Below, one piece after another: positions 1 to 4,759 of a DNA stretch of 5,075 nt. This stretch comes from Clostridia bacterium (GTDB taxonomy: Bacteria; Bacillota_A; Clostridia; Oscillospirales; CAG-272). Both the position numbers and the translations under genes were made by a program. The stretch lies in contig JAFQOB010000162.1 in assembly GCA_017395725.1 (NCBI GenBank), positions 1 to 5,075 of the forward strand. Direction: 5' to 3'. The notes below the pieces were generated by a model. It was not told the DNA's origin. It searched no databases and was given only the letters and a program-made list of their open reading frames with translations. Numbering within the stretch: position 1 is the stretch's first letter; the number at the start of each line of letters is the position of its first letter.

Positions 1-137
1 CAAGCTGGTTGGATAAGACAGTTGAACTTCCTTTTGACGAAGACCTTTACCTTGAAGAGCTTAACAAGAGAGTTGCTACAAGTAAAATAAAAGAACAGAC
101 AGAATCAATCGTATCAAACACAAGCGGAAGCTATTAA
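1..137 (+). CDS. C-terminal fragment of a probable Gfo/Idh/MocA-family oxidoreductase
   Basis: The reading frame is open from the left edge (first full codon at 3) to a TAA at 135-137, giving the last 44 residues of a protein whose start lies outside the window. The tail begins SWLDKTVELPFDEDLYLEEL and ends in a polar, serine-rich stretch (TSGSY). The pattern of a short helix, then 'V-x-L-P-x-D-E-D-x-Y-x-E-x-L', resembles the C-terminus I recall from many Firmicutes Gfo/Idh/MocA dehydrogenases; this is recognition from memory. No Rossmann fold or catalytic residue is visible here, so the family call is tentative. It runs in the same direction as the next gene, 34 nt upstream of it with no terminator between, so it is probably an upstream member of the same operon. 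If the call is right, the operon encodes two different Gfo/Idh/MocA enzymes in a row. Confidence 0.6.
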   Translation, partial: SWLDKTVELPFDEDLYLEELNKRVATSKIKEQTESIVSNTSGSY

Positions 138-171
138 TAGAGTAACTGACAGAAACTTAACAGGAGTTTTT

Positions 172-1188
172 ATGTTTAGAACAGCTATAGTGGGTTGCGG
201 AGCCATCTCCAAAACCCACTCTGAAGCATTAAAATCAGTAAAAAACACAAATATAGTTGCTTTTTGCGACACCGATACCAACAAGGCAAATATAAGAGCA
301 GAAGTATACGGCGGAAAAGTATACTCTTCCCTTTCAGATATGTTAGAAAAAGAAAGTATAGATGTTCTTCATATTTGCACTCCCCACTATCTCCACGTTC
401 CAATGGCTATTGAAGCGTTAAATCACAACATAAACGTTCTTATGGAAAAGCCTATTGCTATTTCACACGAACAGTTTTCACAGTTAAAGGACGCTGAAAA
501 AAACTCAAAGGCAAGACTCGGTATCTGTTTTCAAAACAGATATAACGGCTCGGTTGTTGAAGCTAAGAGTATTATTGAAAGCGGAGTTTTGGGCAAGATA
601 ATAGGGGCAAGAGCGATAGTAACTTGGTCCAGAGGCGGTGTATATTATACTGAAAGCGGTTGGCGCGGTCAGTTAGACAAAGAGGGCGGCGGCGTACTTA
701 TAAATCAGTCTATCCATACCTTAGACCTTATGACGTATATTATGGGCAGACCAAATAAAGTAACCGCAACCAGCGCAAACTTCCATTTAAACGGAATAAT
801 CAACGAAGAAGATTCAATAAATGCATACCTTGAATATGAGGATAAGACCGCCATATTCTTTGCTACGACGGCAAACTGCAAGGATTCACCAATTCTTCTT
901 GAATTTTTCTGCGAAAACGGCAGTTTAAGGCTTGAAGGCAACACATTAAAGGTAGTTTACCCCGACAGTACAAGCACTTTTAAGGATTACACTACAAGAA
1001 ACGAAAGCGGTAAAGCTTGTTGGGGAACGAGTCACACACATCTTATTGAGGATTATTATAACAGTCTCGAAAAGGGAGAAAAGTTCCCTGTTACGCTTGA
1101 TAGCACAGTTCCCTCTTTCAAAACAATGATGGCTGTTTATGACTCCTCGAAAACTAAAAAAACAATAAGTCTTGGAGAAACTATATGA
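172..1188 (+). CDS. Gfo/Idh/MocA-family NAD(P)-dependent oxidoreductase
   Basis: This 338-residue protein is full length for the family and presumably a cytosolic sugar, sugar-acid or cyclitol dehydrogenase. Visible: an N-terminal Rossmann fold with the dinucleotide motif GCGAIS (residues 8-13), CTPHYLH (69-75), the hallmark EKP (92-94) with catalytic Lys93, then the C-terminal alpha/beta domain with WRG (164-166) and GGGVLINQSIHTLD (172-185), where His182 is the likely catalytic acid/base. Many relatives have D-x-G-x-H at that place; here it is N-Q-S-I-H, a version I associate with the WlbA/WbpB-like uronate and amino-uronate dehydrogenase branch. The ATG at 172 is preceded by AGGAG (162-166) at 5 nt spacing. 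Its stop overlaps the uxaC start by 4 nt (ATGA), implying translational coupling and a linked role in uronate metabolism. Substrate is unknown: a hexuronate, a uronide or an inositol-like compound is possible. Family is secure, reaction is not. Confidence 0.92.
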   Translation: MFRTAIVGCGAISKTHSEALKSVKNTNIVAFCDTDTNKANIRAEVYGGKVYSSLSDMLEKESIDVLHICTPHYLHVPMAIEALNHNINVLMEKPIAISHEQFSQLKDAEKNSKARLGICFQNRYNGSVVEAKSIIESGVLGKIIGARAIVTWSRGGVYYTESGWRGQLDKEGGGVLINQSIHTLDLMTYIMGRPNKVTATSANFHLNGIINEEDSINAYLEYEDKTAIFFATTANCKDSPILLEFFCENGSLRLEGNTLKVVYPDSTSTFKDYTTRNESGKACWGTSHTHLIEDYYNSLEKGEKFPVTLDSTVPSFKTMMAVYDSSKTKKTISLGETI

Positions 1189-2576
1189 ATAAATTTTTTG
1201 ACGAAAACGTCTTTTTAGGCAACAAGACTTCCAAGAAGCTTTACAAGGAAGTTAAAGACCTCCCTATATTTGACTATCATTGCCACCTTTCTCCCAAAGA
1301 AATTGCAGAGGACAGAAAGTTTTATGACCTTGGCGAATTGTGGCTTGAAGGCGACCATTACAAGTGGCGTCTTATGAGAGCAAACGGAGCTGACGAAGAA
1401 TACGTTACAGGTAAAGCAGACTATAAGGCGAAGTTCTTTGAATTTGCAAAGGCTGCAGAGAATGCGGCAGGAAACGCCGTATATCATTGGATTCACTTAG
1501 AGCTAAAAAAATATTTCGGCATTGACAAGCCTCTTAACAGCGATACCGCAGAGGAAATATGGAACACAACTAAGGAAATGATGAAAGACGGCTCTTTCTC
1601 AGCTCAAAAGCTTATTTTGAATTCCAACGTTGAGGCTGTGTTTACAACCGACGACCCCGCAGATACACTTGAATATCATAAGGCAATTGCTGAATCATCT
1701 TTCCCCGTAAGAGTGTCTCCATCATGCAGACCGGATATGGCAGTATGCGGTATAACCAAACCCGACTTCAAAGCCTATATCGAAAAAGCAGAAAAGATAG
1801 GAAATGTAAAAATTGACTCTATTGACGGAATGGAAGAATTTCTTTCAAAGAGAATTAAGTTTTTTGCAGAAAACGGTTGTAAGGTATCAGACATCAGCTT
1901 GACCACCCTTCCCACTACTATGGGAACAAAGGAAGAAGCAAACGAAGCTCTTAAGGCGGCCCTTGCAGGTAACGAAATTACAGAAAAGATGGCAAGTGAT
2001 TATACTTCATATTTGCTTGTATTCGTTGCTAAAGAATATAAGGACAACGATATTGCTCAGCAGCTTCATATGTCAGCCCTCAGAAATAACAACAGTAACC
2101 TTTTTGCGAAGGCTGGCGCCGACTCCGGTAACGACTCGGTTGCAAAAATTGCGGATATCGATGCGCTCCGTAACTTGCTTGATGCTATGGCTAAGAACAA
2201 CGGTCTTCCCAAGACTATTGTATATACGCTTAACAATGCAAACTACTATGAGCTTGCGACAATGATTGGTAACTTCTGGGGCGAAAACGGCGGTAATCTC
2301 CAACTTGGTGCGGCTTGGTGGTTCTGCGATCACCTCGAAGGAATCAAAGAACAGCTTAAGATGTGTTCTGCAACAGGACTCCTCGGCAGATTCAACGGTA
2401 TGCTTACCGACAGCAGAAGCTTCACCTCTTATGCGAGACACGATTATTTCAGAAGAATTCTCTGCACTTACGTAGGAGGACTCGTTGAAAACGGTGAATT
2501 TGAAGAAAATGCGGCAAAGAGACTTGTTAAGAACGTTTCGATTGAAAATGCACGTAAATTCTTCTCTATAAAATAA
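1185..2576 (+). CDS. uxaC: Uronate (glucuronate/galacturonate) isomerase UxaC
   Basis: Cytosolic isomerase, first step of the hexuronate pathway: D-glucuronate to D-fructuronate and D-galacturonate to D-tagaturonate (EC 5.3.1.12). The 463 residues match the family's usual length (about 465-470) and it is an amidohydrolase-superfamily TIM barrel. Visible landmarks: DYHCHLSP (30-37) with metal ligands His32 and His34; DHYKWR (57-62); TTDDP (154-158); RPD (182-184) with a substrate-binding Arg; QLHMSALRNNN (293-303) with His295; LPKTIVYTLN (341-350); AAWWF (376-380); and MLTDSRSF..YARHDYFRRI (406-425), where Asp409 is the strand-8 acid. The usual SDHG segment reads SDIS (235-238), keeping Asp236 but losing the His. 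The ATG overlaps the upstream stop and has TTGGAGA (1172-1178) at good spacing inside the preceding gene. No frameshift. It is followed after 24 nt by the SDR that would act on its product. Confidence 0.96.
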   Translation: MNKFFDENVFLGNKTSKKLYKEVKDLPIFDYHCHLSPKEIAEDRKFYDLGELWLEGDHYKWRLMRANGADEEYVTGKADYKAKFFEFAKAAENAAGNAVYHWIHLELKKYFGIDKPLNSDTAEEIWNTTKEMMKDGSFSAQKLILNSNVEAVFTTDDPADTLEYHKAIAESSFPVRVSPSCRPDMAVCGITKPDFKAYIEKAEKIGNVKIDSIDGMEEFLSKRIKFFAENGCKVSDISLTTLPTTMGTKEEANEALKAALAGNEITEKMASDYTSYLLVFVAKEYKDNDIAQQLHMSALRNNNSNLFAKAGADSGNDSVAKIADIDALRNLLDAMAKNNGLPKTIVYTLNNANYYELATMIGNFWGENGGNLQLGAAWWFCDHLEGIKEQLKMCSATGLLGRFNGMLTDSRSFTSYARHDYFRRILCTYVGGLVENGEFEENAAKRLVKNVSIENARKFFSIK

Positions 2577-2600
2577 ATATTATAAAAGGAGATAACTAAT

Positions 2601-3440
2601 ATGAAATATACTCATGATCTTACAGGTAAAACAGCGGTTGTAACAGGTGCGGGCGGTATTCTCTGCTCCGACTTTGCGGCTCTTCTCGCAGAAAACGGTG
2701 CAGAAGTTGCACTTCTCGACCTTAACCTTGAAGCTGCACAGAAAGCGGCTGACAGAATAACAGCAGCAGGCGGCAAGGCTATTGCAGTTAAGGCAAACGT
2801 ACTTGAAAAGGACTCTCTTGAAGAGGCTAAGAAACAGGTACTCGATGCATTCGGTAAGGTTGATATTCTTATTAACGGTGCGGGCGGTAACAACCCTAAG
2901 GGTACTTCCGATGATGAATTTTATACCGACGAAAGTGCAAAGGAATCCGTTAAATCATTCTTTGAGCTTGATCAGGCAGGTATTCAGTTCGTTCTTAACC
3001 TTAACTTTATGGGAACACTTCTTCCCACACAGACGTTTGCTCCCCTTATGTTAAATAAGAACGGCGTTATTATCAACATTTCTTCAATGAATGCATATAG
3101 ACCTCTTACAAAGATTCCCGCATACAGTGGTGCTAAGGCAGCTATATCCAACTTTACACAGTACCTTGCAGTTTACTTTGCAAAGGCAGGTATCAGAGTT
3201 AACGCGATAGCTCCCGGATTCTTTGTAACACATCAGAATCGCGGACTTCTCTTTAACGAAGACGGCACACCTACAGCTCGTACAGGCAAGATTCTCAACG
3301 CAACTCCTATGGGACGCTTTGGTGAAGCAAGCGAGCTTGGCGGTACACTTATGTGGCTCGTTGACAATGAAGCAGCAAGCTTTGTTACAGGTATAGTAGT
3401 TCCGGTTGACGGCGGTTTCTCCGCATACAGTGGGGTGTAA
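2601..3440 (+). CDS. uxuB: SDR-family D-mannonate oxidoreductase (fructuronate reductase, YjmF/UxuB-like)
   Basis: Short-chain dehydrogenase of 279 residues, classical size. It most likely reduces D-fructuronate, the UxaC product, to D-mannonate with NADH (EC 1.1.1.57). Visible: cofactor motif TGAGGILC (15-22), in which the third Gly of the classical TGxxxGxG is replaced, as I recall for YjmF-like proteins; Asp40 at the end of strand 2, favouring NAD over NADP; INGAGGNNP (91-99) for the NNAG motif; catalytic Asn135, Ser162, Tyr175 and Lys179 (YSGAK); and a PVDGGFSAYSGV C-terminus (268-279). The 'ISSMNAYRPLTKIPAYSGAK' region is the strongest link to the mannonate-oxidoreductase SDR group, which includes B. 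subtilis YjmF and is unrelated to the polyol-dehydrogenase-type UxuB of E. coli. The ATG at 2601 follows AAAGGAGA (2585-2592), the strongest ribosome binding site in the window. Leucine codons are almost all CTT/CTC, suggesting high expression. KDG or 2-keto-gluconate-type dehydrogenase is a less likely alternative. Confidence 0.88.
   Translation: MKYTHDLTGKTAVVTGAGGILCSDFAALLAENGAEVALLDLNLEAAQKAADRITAAGGKAIAVKANVLEKDSLEEAKKQVLDAFGKVDILINGAGGNNPKGTSDDEFYTDESAKESVKSFFELDQAGIQFVLNLNFMGTLLPTQTFAPLMLNKNGVIINISSMNAYRPLTKIPAYSGAKAAISNFTQYLAVYFAKAGIRVNAIAPGFFVTHQNRGLLFNEDGTPTARTGKILNATPMGRFGEASELGGTLMWLVDNEAASFVTGIVVPVDGGFSAYSGV
3432..3437 (+). promoter_or_regulatory. Ribosome binding site that decides the start of the TIM-barrel gene
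   Basis: GGGGTG lies inside the last codons of the SDR gene, 7 nt before the ATG at 3445. It can pair with the GGAGGTG-complementary end of 16S rRNA. Its position favours 3445 over an in-frame ATG at 3406, which lies inside the SDR's conserved C-terminus and would add 13 residues unlike the family N-terminus. The stop-to-start gap is 4 nt, so the two genes are probably translationally coupled. Confidence 0.7.
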
Positions 3441-3444
3441 GACT

Positions 3445-4305
3445 ATGTTGAAGTATAATTTTTCCGGCTTTGCCGATGAAATCGCGCCCGAGCTTGACGC
3501 TCAGATTGCTACTTTAAATGAAATAGGCGTTAAGTATATGGAGCTTCGTTCCGTTGATAAAATAAATGTTGGCGATTTTACAATGGAGTTTGCAAAAGAA
3601 ATTAAAGAAAAGCTTGATAAAGGCGGCATTAAGGTTTCCGCAATAGGTTCTCCTATCGGTAAGATCAAGCTTGACGAAGATTTTGAAGCTCACTTTGAAA
3701 AATATAAGCACGTTGTTGAACTTGCAAAATTGTTCGGAACAAAGTATATCCGTATATTCAGCTTCTATATTGATAAGGAAGACGATCCCGAAGTTCATTT
3801 TGAACAGATTATAGCTAACCTCAAGAGATTTTTGGAATACGCAAAAGAACAGGACATTATTCTTCTTCACGAAAACGAAAAAGGCATCTACGGCGATACT
3901 CCCGAAAGATGCAAGAAGATTTTTGACGAGCTTTATTGTGAAAATTTCCGTTGCACCTATGACCCCGCAAACTTTGTTCAGTGCGGATGTGATACTGCAA
4001 AGGGATTTGACCTCCTTGCTCCATACGTTGAATATATGCATATCAAGGATGCAAGATACTCAGATGGTCTCGTTGTTCCTCCCGGACAGGGCGACGGTCA
4101 GATAAAGACTCTTATGGAAAAGCTCAGTGCAAAGAATTATAACGGTTTTATCAGCCTTGAGCCTCACCTCAAGAAGTTTGCAGGTCTTGAAGCACTTGAA
4201 AACGGCGAAAACCTTTCAATAAACGAAAATGCCGAATTTGACGGTGCTACAGCCTTCAAACTCGCACATAAGTGCCTTTCCGAGATTATAGCAACAGTAA
4301 AATAA
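3445..4305 (+). CDS. Xylose-isomerase-like TIM-barrel sugar (phosphate) isomerase/epimerase
   Basis: This 286-residue protein belongs to the AP-endonuclease-2/xylose-isomerase-like TIM-barrel family (PF01261 type), typically metal-dependent cytosolic sugar epimerases or isomerases. It starts with the usual strand-1 segment (FSGFADEI, 6-13), followed by MELRSVD (32-38). The divalent-metal site looks complete: Glu143 in LHENEKGIYGD (141-151), Asp173 in YDPANF (172-177), His199 in MHIKDA (198-203) and Glu239 in LEPHL (238-242). GQGDG (215-219) is the family's usual loop. It is too short and lacks the signatures for mannonate dehydratase UxuA, which shares the fold. I chose the ATG at 3445 because of the family N-terminus and the GGGGTG upstream. 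It is the last gene before a strong terminator and is coupled to the SDR, so it likely acts on a uronate, aldonate or keto-sugar intermediate; 3-keto-sugar processing with a Gfo/Idh/MocA partner is another option. Family is secure, substrate unknown. Confidence 0.9.
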   Translation: MLKYNFSGFADEIAPELDAQIATLNEIGVKYMELRSVDKINVGDFTMEFAKEIKEKLDKGGIKVSAIGSPIGKIKLDEDFEAHFEKYKHVVELAKLFGTKYIRIFSFYIDKEDDPEVHFEQIIANLKRFLEYAKEQDIILLHENEKGIYGDTPERCKKIFDELYCENFRCTYDPANFVQCGCDTAKGFDLLAPYVEYMHIKDARYSDGLVVPPGQGDGQIKTLMEKLSAKNYNGFISLEPHLKKFAGLEALENGENLSINENAEFDGATAFKLAHKCLSEIIATVK

Positions 4306-4314
4306 AAACAATAT

Positions 4315-4344
4315 GTGTGTAGGCTTCGCCTACACACGTTTTTT
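4315..4344 (+). terminator. Rho-independent terminator of the uronate operon
   Basis: A perfect 10-bp stem (GTGTGTAGGC at 4315-4324 with GCCTACACAC at 4328-4337) has a 3-nt TTC loop and is followed, after one G, by six T (4339-4344). It begins 9 nt after the stop codon of the TIM-barrel gene. This is a textbook intrinsic terminator and marks the end of the operon. Confidence 0.93.
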
Positions 4345-4351
4345 ATAGGAA

Positions 4352-4380
4352 CTTACTTTCTTTTAAGGAAAGAAAGTAAG
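4352..4380. repeat. Perfect 12-bp palindrome (hairpin) at the edge of repeat copy 1
   Basis: CTTACTTTCTTT (4352-4363) is the exact reverse complement of AAAGAAAGTAAG (4369-4380), separated by the 5-nt loop TAAGG. There is no T-tract after it, so it is not a standard terminator. In copy 2 the left arm is replaced beyond TTCTTT, so the full palindrome exists only here, suggesting copy 2 is truncated. It may act as a transcript-stabilising hairpin or be the end of a mobile palindromic element; neither is shown. Confidence 0.85.
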
Positions 4381-4409
4381 CAAAGAAACCTCGCTCCTCA
4401 GGTTTGTGC
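4358..4409. repeat. 52-bp direct repeat, copy 1
   Basis: This stretch recurs at 4467-4518, exactly 109 bp downstream, with a single difference (A at 4384, G at 4493). It contains a purine-rich half (AAGGAAAGAAAGTAAGC) and a small hairpin, AAACCT (4386-4391) with AGGTTT (4400-4405) around an 8-nt loop. Copy 1 overlaps the right part of a perfect palindrome at 4352-4380. No ORF covers it. It looks like a non-coding dispersed repeat unit, possibly MITE-like; no transposase or target-site duplication is visible. Confidence 0.9.
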
Positions 4410-4416
4410 AAACTTA

Positions 4417-4468
4417 AAGCCTCGCCCTTCGGGAGAGGTGGCATGCCTATGCGTGACGGAGAGGGCTT
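4417..4468. repeat. Foldable GC-rich intergenic element between the two direct repeats
   Basis: The element is bounded by AAGCCTC (4417-4423) and GAGGGCTT (4461-4468), which are near-complementary. Inside are a hairpin, CCTC-G-CCC (4420-4427) pairing with GGG-A-GAGG (4431-4438) around TTC, and a second small stem, CATGC (4442-4446) with GCGTG (4451-4455) around CTAT, followed by GACGGAG. The architecture (GGTGGC..hairpin..GTGACGGA) resembles a palindromic repeat I recall as common between genes of Oscillospirales and related Clostridia. That recognition is from memory. It is probably a non-autonomous dispersed element and has no coding content. Confidence 0.65.
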
Positions 4469-4518
4469 CTTTTAAGGAAAGAAAGTAAGCAAGGAAACCT
4501 CGCTCCTCAGGTTTGTGC
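4467..4518. repeat. 52-bp direct repeat, copy 2
   Basis: It matches 4358-4409 at 51 of 52 positions. Its left neighbour is the GAGGGC end of the GC-rich element rather than the palindrome arm, so the 12-bp hairpin is reduced to the inner TTCTTT/AAGAA pairing. The inner AAACCT/AGGTTT hairpin is intact (4495-4500 with 4509-4514). After the shared TTTGTGC the copies diverge. The pair could have arisen by duplication of a 109-bp unit that includes the element between them. Confidence 0.9.
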
Positions 4519-4556
4519 TTCTATCTATTATTTGCACGAATAATATCTCTATATCG

Positions 4557-4583
4557 TAGGGCGGGGTGTTTGCTCCCGCCGTA
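4557..4583. repeat. GC-rich hairpin, probable third type of dispersed palindromic repeat
   Basis: GGCGGG (4560-4565) pairs with CCCGCC (4575-4580) around a 9-nt loop, with TA/TA flanks (4557-4558 and 4582-4583) after a G-G mismatch. It is followed by an A-run rather than a T-run on the + strand. The A-run TAAAAAACG would give a T-tract on the wrong side for this stem in the - direction. The context ATATCGTAGGGCGGGG resembles a short repeat I recall from intergenic regions of Clostridia, from memory only. It stands out sharply in an AT-rich surrounding. Confidence 0.5.
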
Positions 4584-4701
4584 AAAAACGAGCATTATCG
4601 CATAAACAATATAATATGGTCATCTTAAGCAAATAAATGTGGTATTATACTTTCGCTCATAGCCTTTTATGAATCACATAGACTTCGCAAGGCTTTTTAC
4701 A

Positions 4702-4731
4702 AAAAACTCCCCGTAAAAACGGGGAGTTTTT
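4702..4731 (-). terminator. Symmetrical intrinsic terminator downstream of the leftward membrane-protein gene
   Basis: A 13-bp perfect stem (AAAAACTCCCCGT at 4702-4714 with ACGGGGAGTTTTT at 4719-4731) closes an AAAA loop. The GC core of CTCCCCG/CGGGGAG is flanked by A-runs on one side and T-runs on the other, so it would work in both directions. It lies 28 nt past the stop codon of the - strand gene and is most likely its terminator, with a second role blocking read-through of the + strand operon. Confidence 0.88.
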
Positions 4732-4759
4732 GCGTATTATCTTTTTTGAACACAAGCTT

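Larger units (their letters stand above)
4345..4701. other. Gene-free intergenic region with repeat mosaic
   Basis: No ORF of credible length or coding character lies here on either strand. The left two-thirds are the repeats listed separately. The remainder (about 4584-4700) is AT-rich with no recognised RNA gene. It includes a TATAAT on the + strand at 4610-4615 and one on the - strand at 4644-4649, both without a convincing -35 box and without a gene to drive. A weak AGCCTT/AAGGCT pairing (4661-4666 with 4689-4694) is followed by five T and could be a poor secondary terminator. Confidence 0.7.

Noticed and set aside
138..171. Promoter or terminator in the 34-nt gap before the Gfo/Idh/MocA gene
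   Set aside because: Only the AGGAG ribosome binding site is visible; there is no hairpin and no -35/-10 pair.
2073..2441. 122-codon antisense open frame within uxaC
   Set aside because: It is a shadow of the uxaC reading frame, with no start signal or recognisable protein, opposite highly conserved coding sequence.
3406..3444. Earlier in-frame ATG giving the TIM-barrel protein 13 extra residues
   Set aside because: It lies within the SDR's conserved C-terminus, has no ribosome binding site, and the extra residues do not resemble the family N-terminus. GGGGTG supports 3445.
3514..4041. 175-codon antisense open frame within the TIM-barrel gene
   Set aside because: Its Phe- and Ile-rich composition is what the reverse complement of GAA/AAG-rich coding sequence gives; there is no ribosome binding site or known motif.
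4358..4518. Possible CRISPR array
   Set aside because: There are only two repeat copies, 52 bp long with a structured 57-bp interval, and no further units or cas genes.
4610..4649. TATAAT boxes on the + strand (4610-4615) and - strand (4644-4649)
   Set aside because: Neither has a convincing -35 hexamer at 16-18 nt (the - strand has only TTCATA at 18 nt), and neither has a gene downstream; in AT-rich DNA such matches are expected by chance.
4661..4698. AGCCTT/AAGGCT pairing followed by TTTTT as a terminator
   Set aside because: The 6-bp stem with a 22-nt loop is weak, and a much stronger terminator follows at 4702-4731.
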